Shown here: positions 37,984 to 47,079 of the stretch, one piece after another | Layout of the letters: each line of letters opens with the position of its first letter | Numbering within the stretch: position 1 is the first letter of the stretch | Notes under the pieces: generated by a model | The model's database searches: none | Told to the model about the DNA's origin: nothing | What the model saw: only the letters and a program-made list of their open reading frames with translations | NCBI GenBank assembly: GCA_035504415.1 | Contig: DATJRY010000006.1 | Location: 62,001 to 126,000, forward strand | Length of the DNA stretch: 64,000 nucleotides | From: Candidatus Sulfotelmatobacter sp. | GTDB taxonomy: Bacteria > Vulcanimicrobiota > Vulcanimicrobiia > Vulcanimicrobiales > Vulcanimicrobiaceae | Direction: 5' to 3' | Position numbers and translations under genes: made by a program

Positions 37984-38375
37984 GACGAGCGGCGCAGCGC
38001 GACGACTTCGATCTCGACTTTGGCGCCGCGCGGAAGGGCGGCGACGGCGACCGTCGAGCGGGCCGGATACGGACCCTCGCCGTACGGCTGCGCGTAGACC
38101 GCGTTGACGGCCGCGAAGTCGTCCATCGCGACCAGGAAGATCGTCGTCTTGACGACGTCGGCGAAGCCGAGTCCAGCCGCTCGCAGCACGGCGTCGATGT
38201 TGCGGTTGATCTGGTGCGTCTGCGTCGCCGCGTTGCCCTCGACGAGCGAACCGGTCGCCGGGTCGAGCGCGATCTGGCCAGAGCAGAAGACGTACGGCCC
38301 GGCCGCGACGGCTTGCGCGTAGGGCCCGATCGCGGCCGGTGCGTCGGGTGTGCGGATCGTCTCGCGCTCGCTCAC
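37980..38375 (-). CDS. ridA: RidA family reactive-intermediate deaminase
   Basis: The protein has 131 aa and a GTG start. It has the RidA/YjgF/UK114 fold with IGPYAQAV near the start, CSGQIALDPATG, the NIDAVLRAAGLGFADVVKTT block and a C-terminal arginine in the PARSTVAVAALPRGAKVEIE segment that binds the imine/carboxylate. The archetype removes enamine and imine by-products of PLP enzymes. It is ATGA/GTGA-coupled behind the aldo/keto reductase gene. Confidence 0.92.
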   Translation of the reverse strand: MSERETIRTPDAPAAIGPYAQAVAAGPYVFCSGQIALDPATGSLVEGNAATQTHQINRNIDAVLRAAGLGFADVVKTTIFLVAMDDFAAVNAVYAQPYGEGPYPARSTVAVAALPRGAKVEIEVVALRRSS

Positions 38376-39415
38376 GCGTGCGCCGGGAGCGCCGCGTCGG
38401 GCGGCGGCGACATCGTGCCTTTGTAGCGGTTCTGTTCCGGGCCGACGCCGAAGTTGCTCTTCGCGAGCTCGGCGATACGCGCCAGCTCGGCGGCGCTCAG
38501 GCGCGGCGTGTCGGGCGCCGCTGCGAACTCGCGCAGCTGCTCGCTATCGTAGATGTTCGGCAGCACGGTCATCACGCGCGGTTCGGCCAACAGCCACTGG
38601 ATCGCGGCTTGACCGAGCGTGCGGCCGGGCTCCTCGAGGAAGCGCAGCGTCTCGACTTTCTGGATACCGTTGATCAGCCACGAGCGCGGACGATGGCTGC
38701 GATGATCGGTCGGCGGGAAGACGGTGTCCTTGGTGTACTTGCCTTCGAGCATCCCCGACGAGTGCGGCACGCGGATGAAGTAGGTCGTGTCGGCGTGGAG
38801 CTCGTCGGCCGCCGCGACCATCTCGTTGCCGGGGTACGGCTCGAGCAGGTTCCAGATCATCTGGACCATCGGCACGTTGCGCTGCGCCGCTTCGATGCCT
38901 TCCCACAGCCAGCCGATGGCGGGACCGAGCGCGACGCCCCAGCTGCGAATCTTCCCCTCGCGGCGGAAGTCTTCGAGCAGCGCTTGCAGCTCACCGTCGC
39001 GCACCTGCTCCAGGCGCGCGTTGTGCATCTGCCAGACGTCGATGTAGTCGGTCTGCAGGCGCCGCAGCGAACCTTCGAGCGCCTTGCGCACGAAGGCGGG
39101 CGAGAAGTCTTGCTCGATCTCGTTCTGGCCCTTGCGCTCGCCGGCGTGATGCTCCCAGTCGTACCCGAACTTCGTCGCGTACACCACCTTGTCGCGCCGG
39201 TCCGAGAAGGCGGCGGCCAGCTGCTCCTCGCTGCGGCCGTTGCCGTAGGTATCGGCGGCGTCGAACGTCGTGACGCCGAGCTCGTATGCTTCGCGCATCA
39301 GCGCGACCGCCTCGACGTCCGACTTCTCGCCCCACCAGCCGGTCGAGGTGGTCCACAGGCCGAAGCCGACCTCACTCACGGTCACGTCGGATTGGGGCAG
39401 CGTACGGTACTTCAT
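38372..39415 (-). CDS. Aldo/keto reductase
   Basis: The protein has 347 aa. The TIM-barrel aldo/keto reductase pattern is clear: GFGLWTTSTGWWGE near the start, then TTFDAADTYGNGRSEEQLA with the catalytic Asp and Tyr. The conserved Lys lies in VVYATKFGYDW and the conserved His in YIDVWQMHNAR. NADPH-dependent reduction of an aldehyde is expected but the substrate is unknown. It is upstream of ridA with a 4-bp overlap. Confidence 0.9.
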   Translation of the reverse strand: MKYRTLPQSDVTVSEVGFGLWTTSTGWWGEKSDVEAVALMREAYELGVTTFDAADTYGNGRSEEQLAAAFSDRRDKVVYATKFGYDWEHHAGERKGQNEIEQDFSPAFVRKALEGSLRRLQTDYIDVWQMHNARLEQVRDGELQALLEDFRREGKIRSWGVALGPAIGWLWEGIEAAQRNVPMVQMIWNLLEPYPGNEMVAAADELHADTTYFIRVPHSSGMLEGKYTKDTVFPPTDHRSHRPRSWLINGIQKVETLRFLEEPGRTLGQAAIQWLLAEPRVMTVLPNIYDSEQLREFAAAPDTPRLSAAELARIAELAKSNFGVGPEQNRYKGTMSPPPDAALPAHA

Positions 39416-39478
39416 CGACTCTCCTCGGCGGGACCGCTTCGGCGCCCCGGAGCGGCGCGCCTCGCCCGCCGAGGGGCC

Positions 39479-39658
39479 TCAGCGCGCGCCGTTCGACAGG
39501 TGGCGGGAGAGGCCGAAGTAGAGCGCGGCAAAGCCGAAGTCCGTCGCCGCGAAACCGCCCCACGTCGGCGAGTGCTCCCGCACCGCCGCGACGGTCATGA
39601 GCACGCCCGCGCACAGGAAGCCGATCGGAATGACGCGCACGATGAGGCCTCGCCTCAT
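39479..39658 (-). CDS. Small membrane protein (59 aa)
   Basis: The start ATG overlaps the stop of the Tat-lipoprotein gene (ATGA). The chain has two hydrophobic segments (VIPIGFLCAGVLMTVAA and GFAATDFGFAALYFGL) with an Arg-rich N-terminus. The coupling suggests that it acts with the upstream protein. I do not recognise a family. Confidence 0.6.
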   Translation of the reverse strand: MRRGLIVRVIPIGFLCAGVLMTVAAVREHSPTWGGFAATDFGFAALYFGLSRHLSNGAR

Positions 39659-40566
39659 GAACAGAGTAAGTCCTTCACCAGAGCGAGCGCCGCTGCGATG
39701 ATCGCGAAGACGCACGCGATGAGCCCGAGAACGGCTGCCACCGGCACCGCGCCGAAGATCGCGGCGATACCCCCGGCGGTGGCGATCATCGCCGAGATCA
39801 GCGCGGCCATGTCGGCCGCGACCTGCATGCAGTAGCAGCACACTTTGATCGCGACGCGCTCGCCGTTCCAGATCGGGTTTTCGACGTCGCTCCCGACCGT
39901 CGGGGCGTAGGCCAACAGGCCGGGGTGCCGGTGAATCCCCCGCGCGGCCGTCAGCGTCGCGGGAAGCGCAAACGTCGTGGTGGCGGGCGCGCTCCCGGCG
40001 GCCGTCGCCGTGCACGAGAAGTTCACCCCGTCGGCGGTGTCGACGTTCACCGTCCACGCCGTCCCGTTGACGTCGATGAACGCGTTCGTCACGCTGGTCG
40101 ACGAGCTCGCGGCGATCGTGAGCGTGTGGACGAACCCGTTGGTGTCGGTGAACTGAACCGTGCCGTTCGAGGGCAGCGTGCCGGGTCGCGTGAAACCGGT
40201 CGAGTAGGTTCGACCCGTCGCCATGGACGTGAGGGCGTAGCTGTACGTCGCCGCGTTCGCGCTCGAGACCGCGATGTCGGTCGTGTTGTTGAAGACCGGG
40301 GAACCGCCCGACGTCGCGCTCCCCAGCATCTGTGAGATGTCGTTGTACGCCACCTGGCTCGTGCCGCCGGTCGACGGCGCGAGCGTGTAGTTGTACTTAT
40401 ATCCTCCGCCGTTGGTCGTACACGACTCGCAGAGGACGGCCGGCTGGCGCTTCGCCCCGGCCAAATGCGAGAGGGTCGTCACCCCGGCCGCCCCGGCGCA
40501 TCCGGCCAAGGCAAAGGGGACTGCGACACCGACAAAGCCACGGCGCGATATCCGAGAATGTTGCAT
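39655..40566 (-). CDS. Tat-type exported (lipo)protein with clustered cysteines and C-terminal membrane helices
   Basis: The protein has 303 aa from the ATG at 40566 (GAAGGTG upstream). The N-terminus has a twin-arginine motif (SRRGFVG), a hydrophobic stretch and a lipobox LAGC. The mature chain has a CESC pair soon after the signal, then a beta-rich Thr/Ser domain of about 170 residues. A cluster CCYC precedes two closely spaced hydrophobic helices, with one Cys just before the terminus (LLCS). Twin-arginine export plus cysteine clusters would suit a metal- or cofactor-binding protein folded in the cytoplasm, but no known family is recognised. It is coupled to a 59-aa membrane protein. Confidence 0.68.
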   Translation of the reverse strand: MQHSRISRRGFVGVAVPFALAGCAGAAGVTTLSHLAGAKRQPAVLCESCTTNGGGYKYNYTLAPSTGGTSQVAYNDISQMLGSATSGGSPVFNNTTDIAVSSANAATYSYALTSMATGRTYSTGFTRPGTLPSNGTVQFTDTNGFVHTLTIAASSSTSVTNAFIDVNGTAWTVNVDTADGVNFSCTATAAGSAPATTTFALPATLTAARGIHRHPGLLAYAPTVGSDVENPIWNGERVAIKVCCYCMQVAADMAALISAMIATAGGIAAIFGAVPVAAVLGLIACVFAIIAAALALVKDLLCS

Positions 40567-40637
40567 CGAGACACCTTCACTCGAAAGACGTCCCACCCAG
40601 TATGCTGTGCCGGAAACCGTAGCAGAGGGTTCCGATC

Positions 40638-42059
40638 GTGTCAAGAGATGACTTCCGCGCGTCCTTCGATCGCGTGGCGGATTGGATCGACGCCTACCTG
40701 CGCGAGACGCGCCGCTATCCGGTGCTCTCGCGGGCGCAGCCCGGCGATCTGGTGCGCGCGCTGCCCGACCACGCGCCCGCGGAGGGCGAGTCGTTCGAGG
40801 CGATCTTCGCCGACTTCGAGCGGCTGATCGTCCCCGGCATCACGCACTGGAACCATCCCCGGTTCTTCGCCTACTTCGCCATCAGCGCGGCGCCGATCAC
40901 GGTGCTGGCCGAGGCGCTGGCGGCGGCGCTCGACGTCAACGCGATGCTATGGCGCACCTCGCCGGCCGCGACCGAGCTGGAAGACGTCACGCTGGCATGG
41001 CTGCGCCGGATGCTGGGCCTGCCGGACGGCTTTCACGGCATCATCTACGACACGGCCTCGATCGGCGGGTTCACCGCGCTGGCCGCGGCGCGCGAGTCGC
41101 TCGACCTCGACATCCGTACGCGGGGGATGGCCGGGCGCGACGACCTCCCGCCGCTGCGCGTCTACCTCACCGAGCACACGCACTCGCACGTCGAGAAGGG
41201 CGCGATCGCGCTGGGCGTCGGGCGCGAGAACGTGGTGAAGATCCCGGTCGACGAGCGCTTCGCGATGCGGCCCGAATCGCTCGCGCAGGCGCTCGACGAC
41301 GACCTCGCGCGCGGGCTGCGGCCGATGTGCGTCGCCGCGACGGTCGGCACCACCTCGACCACCTCGACCGATCCGATCGCCGCGATCCGCGCGGTGACGC
41401 GCGAGCGCGGTGTCTGGCTGCACGTCGACGCGGCCTACGGCGGTCCGGCCGCGATCCTGCCCGAGTTTCGCTGGCTGCTCGATCCGGCGCACGAGGCCGA
41501 CTCGATCGTCGTCAACCCCCACAAGTGGCTGTTCGTCCCGGTCGACCTGAGCGTGCTCTACGTGCGCGACCCCGAGCTGCTGCGCCGTACGTTCAGCTTG
41601 GCCTCCGACGTGCTGGTGACGTTCGAATCGGACGTCCACAACTACATGGACTACGGACTGCAGCTGGGGCGGCGCTTTCGTGCCCTCAAGCTGTGGTTCG
41701 CGCTGCGTGGCTACGGCGTGCACGGGATGCAGGCCAAGCTGCGCGGTCACATCGCGCTGGCGCAGGAGCTGGCCGGCTGGGTCGACGCGGAGCCGGATTG
41801 GGAGGTCGTCGCGCCGCACCCGCTCTCGGTCGTGTGCTTCCGCCACGCGCCGGCCGGGATCGCCGACGGCGAGCCGCTCGACGCCCACAATCAAGCGATT
41901 CTCGATGCGGTCAACGCGACCGGCGAGGCGTTCTTGAGCTCGACCCGGCTGCGCGGCGGGCTCGTGCTGCGGGTCGCGATCGGCAACGAGCGCACCACCC
42001 GCGAGGACGTCGCGCTGGCATGGCAGTTGCTGCGCGACGCGGCGGCCTCGGCCGGCTAG
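40638..42059 (+). CDS. PLP-dependent aromatic-L-amino-acid decarboxylase family protein
   Basis: The protein has 473 aa, GTG start and AGAGGG upstream. The group II decarboxylase hallmarks are present: THWNHPRFFAYFAISAAP (substrate pocket), HVDAAYGGPA (Asp that pairs with the PLP ring) and VNPHKWLF (PLP-binding Lys). It likely decarboxylates an aromatic amino acid such as Trp, Tyr or Phe. The exact substrate cannot be told. It stands alone and divergent from the Tat-lipoprotein gene, with TATGCT at 40601 as a weak -10. Confidence 0.92.
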   Translation: MSRDDFRASFDRVADWIDAYLRETRRYPVLSRAQPGDLVRALPDHAPAEGESFEAIFADFERLIVPGITHWNHPRFFAYFAISAAPITVLAEALAAALDVNAMLWRTSPAATELEDVTLAWLRRMLGLPDGFHGIIYDTASIGGFTALAAARESLDLDIRTRGMAGRDDLPPLRVYLTEHTHSHVEKGAIALGVGRENVVKIPVDERFAMRPESLAQALDDDLARGLRPMCVAATVGTTSTTSTDPIAAIRAVTRERGVWLHVDAAYGGPAAILPEFRWLLDPAHEADSIVVNPHKWLFVPVDLSVLYVRDPELLRRTFSLASDVLVTFESDVHNYMDYGLQLGRRFRALKLWFALRGYGVHGMQAKLRGHIALAQELAGWVDAEPDWEVVAPHPLSVVCFRHAPAGIADGEPLDAHNQAILDAVNATGEAFLSSTRLRGGLVLRVAIGNERTTREDVALAWQLLRDAAASAG

Positions 42060-42295
42060 ACGCCTCGCGGCGCGAGGCGCCGCTCGTACCAGAACAGCGC
42101 CGCCAGCGGCAGCAGCGGCAGACCGAACAGCGCCACGTGCAGCGCGTGCGCACGCGCCGCGCCGGCGGTCTCGCGGGCCGCGAGACCGCACCAGTGTGCC
42201 CCGGTCTCGAGGGCCGGCCCCAGGCCGTGGCGCACGGTGAGGTAGAGCACGCCCGCGACCAGCAGCGCGGTCGCGACCCGCACGCCGGGCGGCAT
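42056..42295 (-). CDS. Small two-helix membrane protein coupled to the chemoreceptor gene
   Basis: The protein has 79 aa. The ATG shares one base with the chemoreceptor stop (TGATG). Two hydrophobic helices (VATALLVAGVLYLTV and LHVALFGLPLLPLAALFWY) flank a His/Cys-containing loop (GAHWCGLAARE). The 3' end overlaps the converging decarboxylase by 4 bp. No family is recognised; coupling hints at a partner of the receptor. Confidence 0.6.
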   Translation of the reverse strand: MPPGVRVATALLVAGVLYLTVRHGLGPALETGAHWCGLAARETAGAARAHALHVALFGLPLLPLAALFWYERRLAPRGV

Positions 42296-43905
42296 CAGGA
42301 CGCGAGCGCCAGCTGCACGTCGTGCGAGGCGAGCAGCTCGCGCGTCACGTCGCCGACGTTCTCGCGCAGCTCGGCGTTGCGCTCGACGACCTCGTCGGCG
42401 CCGCTGAGCACCGCCGCCGCCGTCTCGCCGACCCGCGCGCTCGCCTCGCGGACGCGAGCGATCGCACCGCGGACGACCTCCGTCCCTTCGGCGACGCCGC
42501 GCACGGTCTCGGCGATCGTGCGAGTCGCGGCGGACTGCTGATCGACGGCGGCGGCGACATCGGAGGCGGCCGAGGTCAGGTCGCCCACCGAACCCCGGAT
42601 CTCCTCGAGCGAGGACGCGACGTCGCCCGACGCGCGCCGCATCGAGCCGACCACGTCGGCGATCTCGGAGGTCGCGCTCGAGGTCGCCTCGGCGAGCTTG
42701 CGGACCTCCTCGGCGACGACGGCGAAGCCGCGCCCGCTCTCGCCGGCACGAGCCGCTTCGATCGCGGCGTTGAGCGCCAACAGGCGCGTCTGATCGGCGA
42801 CGTTCTCGATCAAGGTCGTCACGGCGTCGATCTGTTCGGTCGCGTCGCGCAGCGAGCGCGCGACCTCGCCGCCGCGCTGGCTCTCGCGACTGGCACGCTG
42901 GGCGACGGTCAGCGCCCGCTGCATGCGGTCGCGAATCTCGCTGCTGGCGTGCGAGAGCTGGTCGGTGGCACCGGCGACCTCGCCGATCATGAGCCCCGAG
43001 CGCTCGGTGATCGTGGCCACCTGCGCGACCTCGTCGCGCGTCTGCTCGGCGAGCCGTTCGGCATCGCGCGCCGAGGCCAGCATCGCCTGCGAGGCGCGCG
43101 TGACGTCCTCGACGACGGTGCGCACGCTGCGCTCGATGCGGTCGACCACGTCGCGCACGATTTTCGTGCGGGTCCCGGCGGCGGTGCGCTCGGCCGCGAG
43201 GCGGCGCGCTTCCTCGCGCGAGGTCGCTTCGGCGGCGAGCTGCGCGTCGTCGAGCGCGCGCTGGGCGTCGGTCAGCGCGAGCGTCTTCAGGTCGGCCTCG
43301 CCCGCGAGCGCGTCGCGCAGACGCCGACTCTCGGCCAGCGCCGCGTTCGCGCGCGCGTTCTCCTGATCGGCGGCGATGAACAGCGCGCGGATGCGCACCG
43401 TCATCCAGATGAGGATACCGCACTCGACGACCACGATGACGGCGTGGAGCAGCACGCGCGGCAAACCCCCGAAGCCGCTCTGATCGGGGAACACGGAAAG
43501 GGGTGCGACGAAGTCGAGGATCAGGTGATGCAGCGCGGTCAACGTCGCCGCGAGCGCGATCGGGCGCCAATCGACGTACGCGACCAGCATCGCGAAGACC
43601 GCGAAGAAGTACATGTGGAAGTCGATTTGCAGATCCCCCGCGCCGGCGTGGACGAACAGCATGGGCATCCCGACCAGCGCCCAGGCGACGGTCAACCGCC
43701 CGGCTAGGCCGTTCGGAGAAAGGCGAACGCCGAGCGTTCCGATCAGCGCCAGCGCGGCGGCGAGCGCGGTCGGCGGCGCGACCGGGTGCGCGTTGAAGGC
43801 CGCGATCGCCGCGACGACCGGGACGTGCAGCCACAGCAACACGACGAAAACCTGCGACGCACGGCGGCGCAGGGCCATCAAGGCCTGGGGTTCAGTCGGA
43901 GACAT
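42295..43905 (-). CDS. Methyl-accepting chemotaxis protein with a polytopic membrane sensor
   Basis: The protein has 536 aa from the ATG at 43905, chosen because GAGGA lies 6 nt upstream; an in-frame start at 43947 is less likely. The N-terminal region of about 190 residues has about six membrane helices with several histidines ([21 protein letters not shown]) and no large periplasmic domain. A long coiled coil follows. The signalling tip is recognisable as [20 protein letters not shown] then [17 protein letters not shown]. The membrane His residues might bind haem or a metal, which would suit redox or gas sensing. No CheA or CheW gene is in the window. Confidence 0.9.
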   Translation of the reverse strand: MSPTEPQALMALRRRASQVFVVLLWLHVPVVAAIAAFNAHPVAPPTALAAALALIGTLGVRLSPNGLAGRLTVAWALVGMPMLFVHAGAGDLQIDFHMYFFAVFAMLVAYVDWRPIALAATLTALHHLILDFVAPLSVFPDQSGFGGLPRVLLHAVIVVVECGILIWMTVRIRALFIAADQENARANAALAESRRLRDALAGEADLKTLALTDAQRALDDAQLAAEATSREEARRLAAERTAAGTRTKIVRDVVDRIERSVRTVVEDVTRASQAMLASARDAERLAEQTRDEVAQVATITERSGLMIGEVAGATDQLSHASSEIRDRMQRALTVAQRASRESQRGGEVARSLRDATEQIDAVTTLIENVADQTRLLALNAAIEAARAGESGRGFAVVAEEVRKLAEATSSATSEIADVVGSMRRASGDVASSLEEIRGSVGDLTSAASDVAAAVDQQSAATRTIAETVRGVAEGTEVVRGAIARVREASARVGETAAAVLSGADEVVERNAELRENVGDVTRELLASHDVQLALAS

Positions 43906-43986
43906 CCGTTCCTCACGAGGCAGGGCGAGCGAATTCCGCGCCACCACCCCGTGCGCTGGACTACATCGACCCTAACGGGTCAGGCA

Positions 43987-44026
43987 GCCGTTCGGATGCC
44001 GTTTCGTCAGCGAACGGCCGCTTTTT
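43987..44026 (+). terminator. Terminator-like hairpin upstream of the chemoreceptor gene
   Basis: GCCGTTCG (43987-43994) and CGAACGGC (44011-44018) form a perfect 8-bp stem with a 16-nt loop, followed by CCGCTTTTT. The T-run is placed to stop rightward transcription, that is, antisense to both flanking genes. A second small repeat GACCC-TAAC-GGGTC lies just to the left. It could also be part of the chemoreceptor leader RNA. Confidence 0.4.
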
Positions 44027-44044
44027 GACCCGCGCTTTACCTTT

Positions 44045-45358
44045 TCAGAACGTGCGCAAGTATTCTTCGCGCTCCCACGGGTGCACCGCACGGCGGTACC
44101 GCTCGTACTCGGCCAGCTTCGCGTCGCGGAAGGCATGGTAGATGTGATCGCCGAGCGCGCCCCGTACGACCAGGTCGGCGTCGAGCGCGGCGATGGCCTG
44201 GCGCAGCGACTTCGGCAGCTGCGTGATCCCGTGATCGGCGCGAAAGCGGTCCGACAGATCGTAGGTCGAGCCGGTGAACGGGTCGCCGGGCAGGCTGCGC
44301 GAGCGGATGCCGTCGGCCAGCGATTCGACCAACACGGCCAGCGCGAGATACGGATTGCAGGACGCGTCGGGGCTGCGTACTTCGATCAGCGGCGGTTCGT
44401 CACCGAAGGCCGGCGGCACGCGCACGAGCGCGTTCGCGCTGCGCTGCGACCAGACCGTATAGACGGGCGCGTCCCAGGCCGCGACGAGCCGCTTGTACGA
44501 GTTGACGGTCGGATTGCAGATCGCGGTGAAGCCCGGCGCGTGCTCGAGCAGGCCCGCGATGGCGTGCAGACGGGCGACGTCGTCGACGTCGCCCGTCGCG
44601 AAATAGACGTGCAGCCCGCTGCCGGCCGAGCTCTCGAGCGGCTTGGGCATGAAGGTGGCGTGCAGCCCGAACTGCTGCGCGATGCGCCGCGCGACGTTGC
44701 GCACCGTGACGAGGCGGTCGGCGATCGACAGGACGCCGGCGGCGGCGAGGTCGAGCTCGTGCTGACCCGCGCCGTGCTCGTGATGCGCGCTCGAGATCGG
44801 GATGCCCATCGCTTCGAGCGCGACGCTCATCGCCAAACGCGCTTCTTGGCCGCGGTCGCTGGCGGAGAAGTCGAAGTACGAACCGACGTCGGTCGTGCGC
44901 GTCGTCGGCGTCCCGTCCGGTTCTTGCTGGAACAGGTAGAACTCGACCTCGAGCGCGGTCTGCAGCTTCTGAACGACGTCGCCCGCGTCTTCGAGCACGC
45001 GCTTGAGCGTCGTGCGCGGGCAGCCCTCGAAGGGCGTGCCGTCCGGCATCTGGATGTCGCACAGGATGCGCGCTTCGGCTTGGCCGTCCTCGCTCCACGG
45101 CAGGATCGTGAAGGTCGCGGCATCGGGCCGCAAGACCATGTCGATCTCTTCGCCGCGTACGAACCCGTCGATCGAGCCGCCGTCGAAGGTGACCTTGCCG
45201 TCGAAGGCGTGCTCCAGCTCGGAGACCGGGATCGAAACGCTCTTCTGGATGCCGAGGATGTCGACGAAGGCCAGGCGCACCCAACGCACGCCGCGTTCCT
45301 TGGCGGTCGCGAGGACGGAGCGGCGAGCGGCGTTCGCGTCTTTCACGGTCGTGAGCAT
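44045..45358 (-). CDS. Glutamine synthetase family protein (type I-like)
   Basis: The protein has 437 aa. The beta-grasp N-terminal domain contains FVDILGIQKSVSIPVSELE. The catalytic domain has EVEFYLFQ, SAHHEHGAGQHELDL, the NPTVNSYKRL block and WSQRSANALVRVPPAF. The ligation of ammonia to glutamate is the archetype, but paralogues make gamma-glutamyl-amines or other amides. The canonical adenylylation-loop sequence (NLYDLPP type) is altered to STYDLSDRF, so control by GlnE is unlikely. The start shares one base with the stop of the PucR regulator gene, which suggests a specialised, inducible role rather than housekeeping GlnA. Confidence 0.88.
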   Translation of the reverse strand: MLTTVKDANAARRSVLATAKERGVRWVRLAFVDILGIQKSVSIPVSELEHAFDGKVTFDGGSIDGFVRGEEIDMVLRPDAATFTILPWSEDGQAEARILCDIQMPDGTPFEGCPRTTLKRVLEDAGDVVQKLQTALEVEFYLFQQEPDGTPTTRTTDVGSYFDFSASDRGQEARLAMSVALEAMGIPISSAHHEHGAGQHELDLAAAGVLSIADRLVTVRNVARRIAQQFGLHATFMPKPLESSAGSGLHVYFATGDVDDVARLHAIAGLLEHAPGFTAICNPTVNSYKRLVAAWDAPVYTVWSQRSANALVRVPPAFGDEPPLIEVRSPDASCNPYLALAVLVESLADGIRSRSLPGDPFTGSTYDLSDRFRADHGITQLPKSLRQAIAALDADLVVRGALGDHIYHAFRDAKLAEYERYRRAVHPWEREEYLRTF

Positions 45359-46590
45359 CAGCCGTCCAGCGCGTCGACGGCGAGCGCCGCGCGCACCGTG
45401 AGCTGGTCGTGCGGCGAGTCGAGGTCGAGTCGGCCGATCTCACCGATCTGGCGCAGGCGATAGAAGACGGTGTGTCGGTGCACGTTGAGTCGCGCGGCGG
45501 CCTCCTTGATGTTTTGGCCGACGTCGAAGAAGAGCTTGAGCGTCTTCACGAGCTCGGTCTGGTGCTTGTCGTCGTAGGCGCGCAGCGGCTCGAGGATGCG
45601 CGTCGAGAACGCGCGCCAGTCTTCGCGAGTCGCGCCGTTGCGATGCAGGAGCGGGTACACGCCCAGGTCGTCGTACGGCATGACCCGGCCGCCGCCGAAC
45701 ATCCGCCGCGCGATCGTCATCGCTTCGCGCGCCTCGTCGACGCTGCGTGCGACCTGTACCATCTCGGCGTGGCGGCCGACGCCGCCGACGATCTTGACCT
45801 CGATGCCGGCGCGCGCGATGCCGCGCGGGATCAGCGTCGCCGCCGTGCGCGCGTTGGAGGCGTCGATCTCGAGCGGCGCCGGGACGAGGAAGAAGAAGCC
45901 GGGGCCGCGCTCGATGACGACCACTTCGCCGGTCCGGGTGCCCAGGACGTCCAGGCACACCCGCCGCAGCTCGGCGTTCTTCTGCGCCGCGACCGACTCG
46001 TCGAGCCCCTCGCCTTCGACCGCCACGGCGACGTAGCCGGGCGCCAGCGCGATGCCGCGCGCCTGCGCGTCCTCGCGCGCTTCGAGCGGGTCCTCGTAGG
46101 CCCGCGCCAAGAGCCGATCCCAGAAGCCGCGGCGCCGCCCCCGTCCGCCGGCCGACTCGCGCGCCAGCTCGACGGCGATCTGGGCGGCGGTCAGGCGGAT
46201 CATCCCCGGCGCGTCCTCGGTTTCGCGCGGGCCGGCCGGGAAGACGCTCAGCCAGCCGAGCCGCGCTTCGCCGGCGCGGATCGGATAGGCGCGGGCGCGG
46301 GCGTCGGCCGGCGCCGTCAGAGCGACCGGCTCGGTGCCGTCGACGTCTTTGGGAACCAGGTCGCGCACGGAGGTCGGGATGGCCCGATTGGCGGTCCCGG
46401 CTACGGCGAGATGGCGCCATTGGGCATCCTCGACCAGCACGGCGGCCTCGACCGTCGTCGCGAGGTGCGCCGCGAGCGCCTGCGCTCCGCCGCCGCCGGC
46501 TGCGATCCGGGCGAGCGACTCGGCGTAGGCCAAGAGCGGTTCGGTGCGGTCCCGACGCGGGGACCGCGGGGCGATGGCCTTGTCGTCCAC
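45358..46590 (-). CDS. PucR/CdaR family transcriptional regulator
   Basis: The protein has 410 aa from a GTG at 46590; the frame is open to 46677. The N-terminal GAF-like sensor portion (about 20-190) is followed by a GGDEF-like middle region, and a C-terminal PucR helix-turn-helix with TLKLFFDVGQNIKEAAARLN then VHRHTVFYRLRQIGEI, which is diagnostic. Such regulators respond to purines, sugar acids or amino-acid derivatives. The gene is coupled (TGATG) to the glutamine synthetase homologue, so it probably controls nitrogen or amine use. It is divergent from the 46704 gene. Confidence 0.87.
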   Translation of the reverse strand: MDDKAIAPRSPRRDRTEPLLAYAESLARIAAGGGGAQALAAHLATTVEAAVLVEDAQWRHLAVAGTANRAIPTSVRDLVPKDVDGTEPVALTAPADARARAYPIRAGEARLGWLSVFPAGPRETEDAPGMIRLTAAQIAVELARESAGGRGRRRGFWDRLLARAYEDPLEAREDAQARGIALAPGYVAVAVEGEGLDESVAAQKNAELRRVCLDVLGTRTGEVVVIERGPGFFFLVPAPLEIDASNARTAATLIPRGIARAGIEVKIVGGVGRHAEMVQVARSVDEAREAMTIARRMFGGGRVMPYDDLGVYPLLHRNGATREDWRAFSTRILEPLRAYDDKHQTELVKTLKLFFDVGQNIKEAAARLNVHRHTVFYRLRQIGEIGRLDLDSPHDQLTVRAALAVDALDG

Positions 46591-46703
46591 GAGTCGTGGG
46601 CTCTTAGAGCAAACCGCTTGCGCTCCTTTGGACGTGTGTCGAGAGGAGACACGCAGGGCGCTTTGTGACGCCGGCACGAAGTGCGTCCCATGGAGACGTT
46701 CGC

Positions 46704-47039
46704 GTGAGCTTGTTGACGTTCCACTTGTGGGTCGGCGCGGTGGTGGCCCTGGCCGCGATCGCCGGGATCTGGCGCACCTCCGACCGGCGCATCGCGCTCT
46801 ACATCGTCACGCTGCAGGTCCTGATCGGGATCGTGCTGGTCGTGCAAGGGCTGCGCGCTCCCTCGCTGCACTACGCGCTGGCGATCCTCGGCTTCATCGG
46901 CTACATGGTCGCCAACGCGATGGCCCGCCGCGCCGCCGGCCGCCCCATCGTCCTCGCGACCGCGATCCTCTCGTCGGTGCTGCTGCTGGTCGCGTTCGCG
47001 GTCGGCCACAGCGCCGTGCAGCACGCGTGGGTTCGCTGA
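46704..47039 (+). CDS. Small four-helix membrane protein
   Basis: The protein has 111 aa, GTG start with GGAGA upstream. Four hydrophobic helices span almost the entire chain (TFHLWVGAVVALAAIAGIW, LYIVTLQVLIGIVLVVQG, LHYALAILGFIGYMVANAM, and a C-terminal one). A His sits at the start of helix 1 and one in loop 2, in the manner of small haem- or quinone-linked membrane proteins, but this is weak. No family is assigned. A hairpin covers its stop codon. Confidence 0.7.
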   Translation: MSLLTFHLWVGAVVALAAIAGIWRTSDRRIALYIVTLQVLIGIVLVVQGLRAPSLHYALAILGFIGYMVANAMARRAAGRPIVLATAILSSVLLLVAFAVGHSAVQHAWVR

Positions 47040-47048
47040 CGCGAACCC
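47029..47048. terminator. Hairpin at the junction of two converging genes
   Basis: GGGTTCGC (47029-47036), a 4-nt loop TGAC, and GCGAACCC (47041-47048) form a perfect 8-bp stem that contains the stop codon of the rightward gene. It lies just before the end of the converging transporter gene and could stop transcripts from either side, although no T-run follows. Confidence 0.45.
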
Positions 47049-47079
47049 GTCGCGGTCCTCGCTTCGCTGCGGTCCGCCG

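Noticed and set aside
39479-40057. A 192-residue minus-strand frame covering the small membrane protein
   Set aside because: Only the last 59 codons, starting at the ATG overlapping the preceding stop, look like a protein; the rest is an out-of-frame reading of the Tat-lipoprotein gene.
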